A stretch of DNA of 64,000 nt from positions 71,525,858 to 71,589,857 of the forward strand of contig NW_022098076.1 in assembly GCF_002288925.2 (NCBI RefSeq). Reading direction: 5' to 3'. A model generated the notes under the pieces. It saw nothing but the letters and a program-made list of their open reading frames with translations, was not told the origin of the DNA and did not search any database. Shown here one piece after another: positions 23,015 through 35,049 of the stretch. The position numbers were made by a program, and so were the translations under genes. Numbering within the stretch: the stretch's first letter is position 1; every line of letters starts with the position of its first letter. Source of the stretch: Delphinapterus leucas (Eukaryota; Chordata; Mammalia; Artiodactyla; Monodontidae).

Positions 23015-24985
23015 ATGTGAATTCCCAGATTGACATGACTCTCAAGAGCCCATACAATGATTAAAATAAAACCTATACTAAGGGAATCCCTCAGAAATAC
23101 ACAATGCTTTTCGAGTTTTGAAGAGAAATTATTTTCAATTTATAAGTCTATACTCAGACAAAGTATTAATCAAGGGTAAGAGTAGAAGAGAATTTTTTTA
23201 AGCATGGACTTAAGACATTTATCTCTTATGAATCTCTCTCAAGAAGTTGTTGGATGGTATTTCCCACCAAAATTAGGAGGAAAACCAAGAAAAAGGTGTA
23301 GGAAAATCTTAGGATATTAATCCTCAGGATGATAGTGACATTGGAGGCCTAGAAATGAAACATCTAAATTGTAACTGGATAAAACAAGGGTCCAAAAAGA
23401 CATAACTCAAAGAACAAAATAATACTTGATTTTTAAAATATATCAAGTGGAGAATTTTAGCTTTGTTAGAAAGTTAGGAAGTAAATTAATACTTGGTATA
23501 TAGGAAACTAAAGAAACAAAAACAAAGGCAAGTATAAACTTTAGGAAATACATAAAGTTATATAAGAAGGAAAATGCAATTACCACTATATTGATCATCT
23601 CTAAATAATATTTACATAATTAATAATATAAACTTGAAATATTTATTTAGCTCCAAATAGTGAAATCTCTATTAGAAGAATAAGACTGAAGAGTGTGTGT
23701 CAGAGGGAGTGTGGCAGGGTTGACAGGGCAGGTGTGTACAGAACTAAATTCTTACCTTTCATAATGGGAAGTTCATAGTGTCTAAAATTAAAGAATCAAG
23801 AAATAGTAATAGAGCGTGTTACTTGAAAATACAGAATTAAATACTAGAATGTATAGCTTAAAGTGTTGCCTATGGTTGCCTTAGGGTACAGGGAAGTGGA
23901 ATGAGATTGGGTGGGTCAAGTTTCTGTTGTTTTTATTATAAACTCAGTAGTATTATTGGACTTTAAAAATGTATATACATATATAAAATCTCTGCTGGTA
24001 ACAAATTTTCATATATCTATGAAAGCAATGATCATACCTAAAAATGTACCAGGAAAATTTGATCTTTGGATGCAAAACAAATCACATTCTCATGATATAT
24101 CTTCAAGTCAGGAAGAGAAGCATAACTTTGAAAATAAAGTGATTACATAAAAGTTAGATCAGCAAGTATCTAGCTTTTTTTTTTTATATTCACCAGACGA
24201 TGTCTGTGTGTCCAGGAAATAGTGAAACTAGATTTTGATCTTTACTAGGAGCAGTCTCAACTCATCCCTCCCTCATTTCCCCAATAATCCAGTTTGATGA
24301 AATTTAACTGAGTTTAGAGCCTGCCGTTTGTTCAGAGTGATGATTTAATTTATACTTCTTATAGGACTTTATTCACTGTTTATCCAAGTTGTAAGTGACA
24401 GTTTGGGAATCTTTCTGTGCCTCTCCCCATGGTGTCACCTCATGTGACCTCCTTATTGGCCTAAGTTGGCTTTCGTTGAGAAACCCCTGAGGGAAGCTAC
24501 TATTTAATGACACTTGGGCTCTCAAAATTCTTTCCTCTGTCAGAAGGGCACCCTGCACATACGTGCACACACACGCATGCACACCTGCGCACAAGCACAG
24601 ATCCTTAGAATAATATGTCAAAATTATAGCAACTCATAATGGAGCATATGTGCTCTATATCTTTTTAGTTTGCAGCAGTCAACAACAGGTTATTTGTGTC
24701 ATTAATATGTATAAAATTGTCCTTTAAGCTTGGTTAAATTATTTGTTATATTTATTTCCCACGAGTGATTTTTGTACATTACTTAATACTACAAAACACA
24801 TTCATTCTTGTTACTTTTAAATTAATTCATAGGCAGCTTCATCAAGCTTCCTCTTGCCCTTTTATTCAACTGAGAAAGATTTTAAAATACTGTATTCTGA
24901 AAGAGGTTTTTAAATTTGTTTTTCATTTTTACCTTACCCCTAAATGAGACTTCGTTGTTATAATCATCACCTAGTACATTTTCAA
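23015..24985. other. Unique AT-rich sequence
   Basis: No exon, RNA gene or recognisable repeat over about 2 kb, apart from a T run (24175-24184) and an imperfect CA/CG-containing microsatellite (24556-24600). Confidence 0.45.
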
Positions 24986-25115
24986 GTACACTCAAGGTTT
25001 GATGATTCTTTCACTAGCTACTGATGTAGCTTAATCTATATTAAGGGGGGGAAGTTCTTAACACTACTTAAACCACTGCTATACAGGTTATCTTAGAATT
25101 CTTTGTGACCTTCAA
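24986..25115 (+). repeat. Diverged direct repeat, copy 1
   Basis: Aligns along about 130 bp with 25438-25567. Shared blocks include 'ggttt.atgatt', 'ttaatc', 'ttaag...ggaagtt', 'ctgctata' / 'ttgctata', 'cttagaattct.tgtgacc' / 'cttaaaattctctatgacc' and 'aaag'. Estimated at about two-thirds identity; period about 452 bp. Confidence 0.6.
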
Positions 25116-25437
25116 AGATGATGCTTGCTTACAGGAACCACCCTCCTTCCAAAGGAGGAAAATTAAGAAGAAGCTACTATTTCTTGCATTGCACCCATTT
25201 GCCCTATATGGACCCAGTTTAATAAATGTTTTCACAAAAAAGAAGTGACCAAACTGATATTTCCTATCTTTTGCAAAGTCAAAAGTCACTGAAATTTGGA
25301 TTACTACCAAAAAATATGATCTCAAAATGCAGCCACTGGATCAGGATTTTCACAGGTGGATTAGACTGAGGATTGAGGGTCCAGCTGCTAAAATGTAGGA
25401 AGAAAGACAGGCGATGACTAAGGAGCATGAAAATATT

Positions 25438-25567
25438 GATACTCTAAAGGTTTAATGATTCCTGTACTAGTTCTCGATGTATTTTAATCAGTGTTAAGAA
25501 AGGAAGTTATAATACAGCCTAAGCTATTGCTATAAATTTTTTCTTAAAATTCTCTATGACCATGAAA
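25438..25567 (+). repeat. Diverged direct repeat, copy 2
   Basis: Second copy of 24986-25115, with few small indels. Either an old tandem duplication of about 450 bp or two copies of an ancient repeat I do not recognise. Confidence 0.6.
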
Positions 25568-25729
25568 GGCAAAGGGAAAAACAACTGTATAGTCAGAAAA
25601 TCAGTTGCGGTAAGCAGAAATGCAAGTGCTGTATACAGAATTCTATACAGAATCCTTGCTGAGAAAGGAAAGAGAATAAGAGAAGATATAAAACAATAAA
25701 GGAAAACGAGCTTGTGAAGAGGATTTTGG

Positions 25730-25841
25730 GGACTTCCCTGGTGGTCAAGACTCTGTGCTTCCACTGCAAGGAGCATGGGTTCCATCCCTAGTCATGGAAC
25801 TAAGATCCCGCATGCCTTATGGTGTGGCCAAAAAAAAAAAG
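25730..25841 (+). mobile_element. Short CHR-type SINE
   Basis: 'gacttccctggtggtcaagactctgtgc', degenerate B box 'GGTTCCATCCC', 'ggtgtggccaaaaaaaaaa'. Flanking duplication gaagagg(a/c)ttttgg at 25716-25729 and 25842-25855 with one mismatch. Same short class as 813-933, opposite strand. Confidence 0.88.
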
Positions 25842-25855
25842 GAAGAGGCTTTTGG

Positions 25856-27855
25856 ATTTGAAAAATAAAATGGGGAAAGGTGGCTTACTCATTGCAAGTG
25901 TATATACTTAAGAGACTACAGGGGCATAATATCTGAAATAGGAATTGACCTAAAACATCTGAGACCTGTGATTACCACTTATGATATATAGCTTTGACAA
26001 AGAGATCACAATATTAGACTTCAATAGTTCGGAGACCAAAGTGTCCCTTTATGTAGCATTTTTTTTTTCTTATGTGCATTAAGAGAGGTCTTACATCAAA
26101 AATCTAATAATTTATTTGATTTCAAATATTCTCTTTGCAATTTACTTTATAATGTTTTTCATTTGTTTTCTTTAATTTTGTTTATTTTATAGTTACATTT
26201 CTCCTAATGAGTGTACCCTATATTTTATAATATCAACAAAAATAATTGGCATAATGACTCCTTAAAAAAGTTTTGACAGTCCTAATAAAGTCTGATATGT
26301 CATTATTTTATTCAAGTTTCATTTTCCCATATTTATCCTTAATAATTATGAAGGAAGAGATTTCCAGAATTCCCATGACTCATCCAATAAGGCATCCGTT
26401 GGCATTAAACCATATCTTAGCCCATTAAACCATATCTTAACAGGGTGGAAAAGTTAGAGAAGACTTATTACAATTTGAAAAAAATGTTAAACTATATTAC
26501 CACAAATTAATATTTAATAATGCATTGGGACAAAATAAAAGAAAACTGTCTTAGAGGACTGAGAAAAAAACCACACTACACTGCAAAGAGAGGCATAAAT
26601 ATAGACAGGCTGATGGGAAATAAAAACCCACCTTCTACTTAGTAACTGTATGTGCTTAACTATGAGTTCTAGTAAGACCACAGCTCTTTGATTGCCAGGG
26701 GAAGGGGGCTACACACAGAACCATCATGCAGTGGGGCACCATCTGGTAACAGAATGAATAAAAACCACAAATAGAGCTGATTAAATCTGCATGAATTCTG
26801 TACCCAAAGATGGGGGAGGATAAAGCAGGGAATCAAAGTAAAGGCAGTTACATTCCCTCCAGTTTCTTTCTCTGGCATTCTCCCACATTGAATTCCAACA
26901 ACTGTCTTCCTAATTAACTTTCTCCCTAACACCAGACTTATGGAATATCCAACTGAAGAAAAATCAGGTTTGTTTAACTTTTTCAAGAGAAGTAAATGCA
27001 TTTTGAGCAAGTCTTTAAGCTTGGAACATTTCCCAAGCTGTCTTCACTAACTCTTAGCATTCAAAAAGTCGTCGCTTGCCCTTTGTTAAAGAAAAGAAAA
27101 TCCAATATTTTTAAGACTTTATCACCTGGAGCTAGAATTTGGACCTTTTATCATTTAATTTTAGAATTTTCTATATACCCTTAATGTGAAGTACAGAGAA
27201 AGATGCTTATAAAGTCAAAGAAATGTAATGAAAGGATATTGCAGAAATAACTAGGATCAAACTACTTTGCAAAGTTGCCAAAATGTAGTCATTAGTAGAG
27301 TATGGATCAATTCACATCCACATGAAGCAAGGGCAAGAGAAACATTTCTGGTTTGATTTGTTAATGTGAATTGTCCCAGTGTCCTATTGGTATTTAAATG
27401 TTTGTTGTTACAGTCGAAGAACAATGAAGTCTGTGCTTCAAAAGAGGCTTTTTGCATGGTGTCCTATCCCTTTAAAGTCAATAGCTTTTCTAAATTCTCA
27501 GGCTGACCCTAAATTTAAAAAAAAAAAAAAAAATTCTGAAGGATACACTCCTGACACTCCAAAAATCCATTAGGCTGCAGGACTGAGTTAATCCTGTAAG
27601 TGTTTTACTGCACAGCAGACGTATGGTGGCTTTGGTGGATTATGGTCTTGCTGCCCTAATGGAATTCCTCTGAGCCCAGTGGTGGTTAGGGAAAGGTTCT
27701 TGACCACCCCCCACACACTACTTCCCCCCAAGAAATTACTACTTTAAAGTCTAGGGAATGTGGTGATTTTTCTTTTCCTAAACAGTTTCACCTGTTTCAG
27801 TGAACTTGTACACTACCAGAAAAACATAGCAGAACACAGAGGTAAATAACCTGAT
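25856..27855. other. Unique AT-rich sequence
   Basis: No gene or named repeat. A local duplication of 'cattaaaccatatctta' occurs at about 26404-26440, and a short A run at 27519-27533. Confidence 0.45.
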
Positions 27856-28085
27856 TTTATTCATTTATTCCTTCATTCATTCACTCATTATTCAACTATT
27901 TATTGAACAGATACTAAGTGTCAGCCAGGTACTTTGCTAGATAATAGAAAACTAACGAAAAAAAAAAAAAGGCAGATGTGGTCTTTGCTGTCATAGAGTC
28001 TATAACCCAGAGTATGAGGCAGACATTAAACATTGCACAAATATTGCCCAATTCATTATTTCTACATTGTTTTAAGATCTTGAAA
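27856..28085 (+). repeat. Ancient MIR/L2-like fragment
   Basis: 'ttcattcattcactcattattcaactatttattgaacagatactaagtgtcagccaggtactttgctag' is the widespread 'tattgagcacctactatgtgccaggcactgtgctag' motif. An A run (27957-27970) interrupts it. Confidence 0.6.
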
Positions 28086-28144
28086 GGTACTGGGTGAGAA
28101 GAAAGTGTATAAAGCTGGACCTGATGTGGTAACATCTCTCATTT

Positions 28145-28335
28145 TTATACAGTTTATAAAGTGTCTTCACATGTGAAATTGCGTTAAGTCCAAAAGACAG
28201 CCCCGTGGAAGGAAGAGTGGTTGTTAATGTCATTGCACAGATGAAGGACTTATTGGCTCTGAGACTAAGTGCACTTCACAAGGTCACAAACGAGTGGAAC
28301 GCATGGCCAGGAGCAGGGCTCAGGTCTTCCTTTCA
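28145..28335 (+). repeat. MIR SINE
   Basis: 'ttgcacagatgaaggacttattggctctgagactaagtgcacttcacaaggtcacaaacgagtgg' covers the MIR core; diverged but ordered. Confidence 0.65.
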
Positions 28336-28739
28336 GTACTCTTCCTTATATCACACTGCAGCCATTTTTGAAAGTAAAACATTTGAGGAAGCTGTCAGTT
28401 TTGCTGGTTATCCCTCACAGCCGTCTTCAGTGAAAAACAGCTGAACATCAGTTTTTATATTTCTTTTTAACATAGATTTTTATATTTAAGCCACTTGCCC
28501 AGAGTTACCCAGCTCTTTCAACCTAAAAATAATGACAATTTGGGTATAAAAATCTCCCTACTTCAAAAATTTTAGACAGCTTCATAACTAACACTTTAGT
28601 AAGAAATAACTCCTTTTGAGTTTTTCTGCTCTTTTCTTTCCCCCAAGTGGAAAAACATGGAAATAATCACACTGTTAAATATTACAAGTAAAATTAGAAA
28701 TTTTCATTGCATCAGATTTGGGCTAGGAACAGGCAATTT

Positions 28740-29164
28740 ATTTTCTCCTTTTAAAGTTCTTATAAAAGTAATAAATATATACCTGATTTTTTGGTAACAA
28801 ACTAAAACAATGGAAAAGGATGTAAGAAAAACATGATTGTCTCACCTGGCCCACTTCCTTCACCAGATAAACACTGTTGACATTGTTGAACAGGTAAACA
28901 CTGTTTGTCATAGATTATTCCAGAAGTTTGTTTTATATGTTAATTTTATTTTACATTTCTTGATATTATAAACAAGGCTGTAACAAATATATTTGTTCAT
29001 ATTTTTTGTGCACATACAAAAGCATTACTACACAATAGATGTCTAGCAGTAAACTTGCAGGTCAGTATTTTTTCATATAGCTTTTTGAGTACTGATATTG
29101 CCTTCCCAAAAGTCTGTGCCATCTTACACTACCAACAGCCTTGCATGTGACTGCCATCCTATTT
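28740..29164 (-). repeat. Old L1M-class fragment
   Basis: Antisense L1M 3' region: 'agataaacactgttgacattg', 'attataaacaaggctgtaacaaat', 'cttacactaccaacagccttg'. It covers the same consensus interval as part of the transduced segment at 29256-29962, showing that the two are separate copies. Confidence 0.5.
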
Positions 29165-29224
29165 TTTCTGCTTTATTAAGTTATAATTGACAAAATTGTA
29201 AGATAGTTAGTGAACAATGTGATG
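29165..29224 (-). mobile_element. L1MA 3' tip, left of L1-B insertion
   Basis: 'ctttattaagttataattgac ... gaacaatgtgatg' is the antisense terminal end of an L1MA-type 3' UTR. It resumes exactly at 37047 ('caatgtgatgttttgatatac'), as in the continuous consensus. This shows that 29225-37046 is one block inserted into it. Confidence 0.8.
29215..29224. repeat. Left target-site duplication of L1-B
   Basis: 'caatgtgatg', identical to 37047-37056. It lies in the L1MA 3' UTR, where the consensus has this string once. Confidence 0.8.
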
Positions 29225-29255
29225 GGGTTTTTTGGGGTTGTTTTTGTTTTTTTTT

Positions 29256-29962
29256 CACTTTTGGACAGGGCTTTTTTATTCCTTATGTTGTTTGTGAATA
29301 TACCTATATGGTTGCCTGTTGTGATCATGTATTGACACGGTTGCATAGGATTCCATAGTGTAAACATTTAACTACTAAGTAATTTATTTCAATGTGTATT
29401 AAAATACGAGTGATTTTCAGTTTGTGTCTGTTGAGAATAGCACTGGTATATAAATTCTAGAACTTGAGCTTTGGTGGTATGTGTATAAATTATTGTTCAG
29501 TATACATGTAGTAGTAAAATTTTTGAGTCATAGCTTTCATGTGTTTATCTTTTTAGATACTTCTAAATATTTTCAAAACATTTGTATGAATTTTCATGCT
29601 CAGCAGCAGTGAATGAGATTCAAGGATTACACACATTCTTGTCAAACTTGATAATACCTGTTGTTTTCATTTGAACTTTGTGGATCGGGAGTGATAATTC
29701 CAAGGATTGCTTTTGTTTCATTTAATTGACTACTAAGAAGCCAAGCATCTTTTGATATGTTTACTTAATATTCTGTACTCTCTTTTTTGAAATATCTTTT
29801 GGTATATTTTCCCCATTTTTGCTCTTATATTATCTTCTTATTGAAGACTTTTTTTTTTTAAACATCTGAAGACTTCTTATTTAGGAGTTTTTTATATATG
29901 CTTGATATGAGTTCTTCTCTCTGTCACTCCTTTTTCTTTAGATGATTGTCAGTTTATATTAA
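29256..29962 (-). mobile_element. 3'-transduced segment of L1-B (old L1M sequence)
   Basis: About 707 bp between L1-B's own A-rich tail and the outer A tail. Its content is a decayed L1M-class 3' region in the same orientation ('ggttgcataggattccatagtg', 'gaagccaagcatcttttgatatg'), presumably the DNA that lay downstream of the source L1. Read-through to a downstream AATAAA (29275-29280, about 19 nt before the tail) explains its capture. Confidence 0.75.
29275..29280 (-). promoter_or_regulatory. Polyadenylation signal ending the transduced transcript
   Basis: AATAAA on the minus strand, about 19 nt upstream of the start of the outer A tail (plus-strand T run ending at 29255). This is the normal 10-30 nt spacing. 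Confidence 0.75.
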
Positions 29963-30318
29963 TTTTTTTTATTTTTATTTTTTAATTTTTTTTACATCTT
30001 TATTGGAGTATAATAAGTGAATCAGTTATACATATACATATGTTCCCATATCTCTTCCCTCTTGCGTCTCCCTCCCTCCCACCCTCCCTATCCCACCCCT
30101 CTAGGTGGTCACAAAGCAACGAGCTGATCTCCCTGTGTTATGTGGCTGCTTCCCACTAGCTATCTGTTTTACGTTTGGTAGTGTATATATGTCCATGCCA
30201 CTCTCTCACTTTGTCACAGCTTACCCTTCCCCCTCCCCATATCCTCAAGTCCATTCTCTAGTAGGTCTGTGTCTTTATTCCTGTCTTACCCCTAGGTTCT
30301 TCATGACATTTTTTTTTC

Positions 30319-33300
30319 TTAAATTCCATATATATGTGTTAGCATACGGTATTTGTCTTTCTCTTTCTGACTTACTTCACTCTGTATGACAGACTCTAGG
30401 TCCATCCACCACACTACAAATAGCTCAATGTCGTTTCTTTTTATGGCTGAGTAATATTCCATTGTATATATGTGCCACATCTTCTTTATCCATTCATCTG
30501 TCGATGGACACTGAGGTTGCTTCCATGTCCTGGCTGTTGTTAATAGAGCTACGATGAACATTTTGGTACATGACTCTTTTTGAAGTATGGTTTTCTCAGG
30601 GTATATGCCCAGTAGTGGGATTGCTGGGTCATATGGTAGTTCTATTTGTAGTTTTTTAAGGAACCTCCATACTGTTCTCCATAGTGGCTGTACCAATTCA
30701 CATTCCCACCAATAGTGCAAGAGAGTTCCCTTTTCTCCACACCCTCTCCAGCATTTATTGTTTCTAGATTTTTTGATGATGGCCATTCTGACTGGTGTGA
30801 GATGATAGCTCATTATAGTTTTGATTTGCATTTCTCTAATGATTAATGATGTTGAGCATTCTTTCATGTGTTTGTTGGCAGTCTGTATATCTTCTTTGGA
30901 GAAATGTCTGTTTAGGTCTTCTGCCCATTTTTGGATTGGGTTGTCTGTTTCTTTGTTATTGAGCTGCATGAGCTGCTTATAAATTTTGGAGATTAATCCT
31001 TTGTCAGTTGCTTCATTTGCAAATATTTTCTCCCACTCTGAGGGTTGTCTTTTGGTCTTGTTTATGGTTTCCTCTGCTGTGCAAAAGCTTTGCAGTTTCA
31101 TTAGGTCCCATTTGTTTATACTTCCATTTCTCTAGGAGGTGGGTCAAAAAGGATCTTGCTGTGATTTATGTCATAGAGTGTCCTGCCTATGTTTTCCTCT
31201 AAGAGTTTGATAGTTTCTGGCCTTACATTTAGGTCTTTAATCCATTTTGAGCTTATTTTTGTGTATGGTGTTAGGGAGTGATCTAATTTCATACTTTTAC
31301 ATGTACCTATCCAGTTTGCCCAGCACCACTTACTGAAGAGGCTGTCTTTTCTCCACTGTACATTCCTGCCTCCTTTATCAAACATAAAGTGACCATATGT
31401 GCGTGGGTTTATCTCTGGGCTTTCTGTCCTGTTCCATTGATCTGCAGTTCTGTTTTTGTGCCAGTACCATACTGTCTTGATTACTGTAGCTTTGTAGTGT
31501 AGTCTGAAGTCAGGGAGCCTGATTCCTCCGGCTCCATTTTTCGTTCTCAAGATTGCTTTGGCTATTCGGGGTCTTTTGTGTTTCCATACAAATTGTGAAA
31601 TTTTTTGTTCTAGTTCTGTGAAAAATGCCAGTGGCAGTTTGATAGGGATTGCATTGAATCTATAGATTGCTTTTGGTAGTAGAGTCATTTACACAATGTT
31701 GATTCTTCCAATCCAAGAACATGGTATATCTCTCCATCTATTTGTATCATCTGTAATTTCTTTCATCAGTGTCTTATAACTTTCTGCATACAGGTCTTTT
31801 GTCTCCTTAGGTAGGTTTATTCCTAGATATTTTATTCTTTTTGTTGCAATGGTAAAGGGGAGTGTTTTCTTGATTTCACTTTCAGATTTTTCATCATTAG
31901 TGTATAGGAATGCAAGAGATTTCTGTGCATTAATTTTGTATCCTGCAACTTTACCAAATTCATTGATTAGCTCTAGTAGTTTTCTGGTATCATCTTTAGG
32001 ATTCTCTATGTATAGTATCATGTCATCTGCAAACAGTGACACAGCTTTACTTCTTCTTTTCCGATTTGGATTCCTTTTGTTTCCTTTTCTTCTCTGATTG
32101 CTGTGGCTAAAACTTCCAAAACTATGTTGAATAAGAGTGGTGAGAGTGGGCAACCTTTTTTTGTTCCTGATCTTAGTGGAAATGCTTTCAGTTTTTCAAC
32201 ATTGAGGACGATGTTGGCTGTGGGTTTGTCATATATGGCCTTTATTATGTTGAGGAAAGTTCCCTCTATGCCTACTTTCTGCAGGGTTTTTATCATAAAT
32301 GGTTATTGAATATTGTCAGAAACTTTTTCTGCATCTATTGAGATGATCATATGGTTTTGCTCCTTCAATTTGTTAATATGGTGCATCACATTGATTGATT
32401 GGCGTATATTGAAGAATCCATGCATTCCTGGAATAAACCCCACTTGATCATGGTGTATGATCCTTTTAATGTGCTGTTGGATTCTGTTTGCTAGTATTTT
32501 GTTAGGGATTTTTGCATCTATGTTCATCAGTGATATTGGCCTGTAGTTTTCTTTCTTTGTGACATCCTTGTCTGGTTCTGGTATCGGGGTAATGGTGGCC
32601 TCGTAGAATGAGTTTGGGAGTGTTCCTCCCTCTGCTGTATTTTGGAAGAGTTTGAGAAGGATAGGTGTTAGCTCTTCTCTAAATGTTTGATAGAATTCAC
32701 CTGTGAAGCCATCTGGTCCTGGGCTTTTGTTTGTTGGAAGATTTTTAATCACAGTTTCAATTTCAGTGCTTGTGACGGGTCTATTCATATTTTCTGTTTC
32801 TTCCTGATTCAGCCTTGGTAGGTTGTGCCTTTCTAAGAATTTGTCCATTTCTTCCAGGTTGTCCATTTTATTGGCATAGAGTTGCTTGTAGTAATCTCTC
32901 ATGATCTTTTGTATTTCTGCACTGTCAGCTGTTACTTCTCCTTTTTCATTTCTAATTCTATTGATTTGAGTCTTCTCCCTTTTTTTCCTTTATGAGTCTG
33001 GCTAATGGTTTATCAATTTTGTTTATCCTCTCAAAGAACCAGCTTTTAGTTTTATTCATCTTTGTTATCGTTTCCTTCATTTATTTTTTATTTATTTTTG
33101 ATCTTTATGATTTCTTCTGCTAACTTTGGGGTTTTTTTGTTCTTTCTCTAATTGCTTTAGCTGCAAGGTTAGGTTGTTTATTCAAGATGTTTCCTTTTTC
33201 TTAAGGTTGGATTGTATTGCTATAAACTTCCCTCTTAGAAATGCTTTTGCTGCATCCCACAGGTTTTGGGTCGTCATGTCTCCTTGTCATTTGTGACTAG

Positions 33301-34111
33301 GTATTTTTTATTTCCTCTTTGATTTCTTCAGTGATCACTTCGTTATTAAGTAGTATATTGTTTAGCCTCCATGTGTTTGTATGTTTTACCGATCTTTTCC
33401 TGTAATTGATATCTAGTCTCATAGCGTTGTGGTCGGAAGACATACTTGATACAATTTCAATTTTCTTAAATTTACCAAGGCTTGATTTGTGACCCAAGAT
33501 ATGATCTATCCTGAAGAATGTTCCGTGAGCACTTGAGAAGAATGTGTATTCTGTTGTTTTTGGATGGAATGTCCTATAAATATCAATTAAGTCCATCTTA
33601 TTTAATGTATCATTTAAAGCTTGTATTTCCTTATTTATTTTCATTTTGTATGATCTGTCCATTGGTGAAAGTGGGGTGTTAAAGTCCCCTACTATGAATG
33701 TGTTACTGTCGATTACCCCTTTTATGGCTGTTAGTATTTGCCTTATGTATTGAGGTGCTCCTATGTTAGGTGCATAAATATTTACAATTGTTTTATCTTC
33801 TTCTTGGATCGATCCCTTGATCATTATGTAGTGTCCTTGTCTCTTCTAATAGTCTTTATTTTAAAGTCTATTTTGTCTGATATGAGAATTGCTACTCCAG
33901 CTTTCTTTTGGTTTCCATTTGCATGGAATATCTTTTTCCATCCCCTCACTTTCAGTCTGTACGTGTCTCTAGGTCTGAAGTGGGTCTCTTGTAGACAGCA
34001 TATATATGGGTCTTGTTTTTGTATCCATTCAGCCAGTCTGTGTCTTTTGGTGCTAGCAGTTAATCCATTTACATTTAAGGTAATTATCATTATGTATGTT
34101 CCTATTCCCAT
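30319..34111 (-). pseudogene. L1-B ORF2 (endonuclease-reverse transcriptase), frameshifted
   Basis: Starts at 34111 (MGIGTYIMIITLNVNGLT) and ends at 30319 (...THIYGI), about 1,264 codons if joined. Open pieces are 33824-34111, 33297-33824, 32303-32902, 32018-32296, 31689-32153, 31116-31688 and 30319-31101. Active-site motifs are preserved: CLQETHF, VGDFNTPLS and SDH (33429-33437) in the endonuclease, FADD (32022-32033) in RT, and the C-terminal [18 protein letters not shown] motif. Inactivation is therefore by indels and stops, not by loss of catalytic residues. Confidence 0.93.
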
Positions 34112-34183
34112 TTTCTTAATTGTTTTGGGTCTGTTATTACAGGTCTTTTCCTTCTCTTGTGTTTCTTGCCTAGAGAAGATCCT

Positions 34184-35049
34184 TTAGCATTTGTTGTAAT
34201 GCTGGTTTGGTGGTGCTCTCAGCTTTTGCTTGCCTGTAATTGTTTTAATTTCTCCATCAAATCTGAATGAGATCCTTGGTGGGTAGAGTAATCTTGGTTG
34301 TAGGATTTTCTCCTTCATCACTTTAAATATGTCCTGCCAGTCCCTTCTGGCTTGCAGAGTTTCTGCTGAAAGATCAGCTGTTAACCTTATGAGGATTCCC
34401 TTGTGTGTTATTTGTTGTTTTTCCCTTGCTGCTTTTAATATGCTTTCTTTGTATTTAATTTTTGAAAGTTTGATTAATATGTGTCTTTGTGTGTTTCTCC
34501 TTGGATTTATCCTGTATGGGACTCTCTGTGCTTCCTGGACTTGATTAACTATTTCCTTTCCCATATTAAGGAAGTTTTCAACTATAATCTCTTCAAATAT
34601 TTTCTCAGTCCCTTTCTTTTTCTCTTCTTCATCTGGAATCCCTATAATTCGAATGTTGGTGCATTTAATGTTGTCCCCGAGGTCTCTGAGACTGTCCTCA
34701 GTTCTTTTCATTCTTTTTTCTTTATTCTGCTCTGCAGTAGTTATTTCCACCATTTTATCTTCCAGGTCACTTATCTGTTCTTCTGCCTCAGTTATTCTGC
34801 TATTGATCCCTTCTAAAGTATTTTTAATTTCACTTATTGTGTTGTTCATTGTTTCATCTTTAGTTCTTCTAGGTCCTTGTTAAATGTTTCTTGCATTTTC
34901 TCTATTCTATTTCCAAGATTTTGGATCATCTTTACTATCATTATTCTGAATTCTTTTTCAGGTAGACTGCCTATTTCCTCTTCATTTGTTAGGTCTGGTG
35001 CGTTTTTATCTTGCTCCTTCATCTGCTGTGTGTTTTTCTGTCTTCTCAT
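34184..35049 (-). pseudogene. L1-B ORF1 (RNA-binding chaperone), frameshifted
   Basis: Starts at 35049 (MRRQKNTQQMKEQDK). A short N-terminal piece (34846-35049) is followed, one frame away, by a 221-codon piece (34184-34849). The latter holds the coiled coil (EAEEQISDLEDKMVEITT), the RRM region (NIRIIGIPDEEEKK) and the C-terminal domain (REKQQITHKG, ARRDWQDIFK). It is one indel near 34847 away from a continuous frame over most of its length, with length close to the usual ORF1p of about 290-300 codons. Confidence 0.92.

Noticed and set aside
29225..29255. T-rich run at 29228-29255 as simple low complexity
   Set aside because: Its place between a target duplication and a sequence ending with a correctly spaced AATAAA makes a degenerate A tail on the minus strand the better reading.
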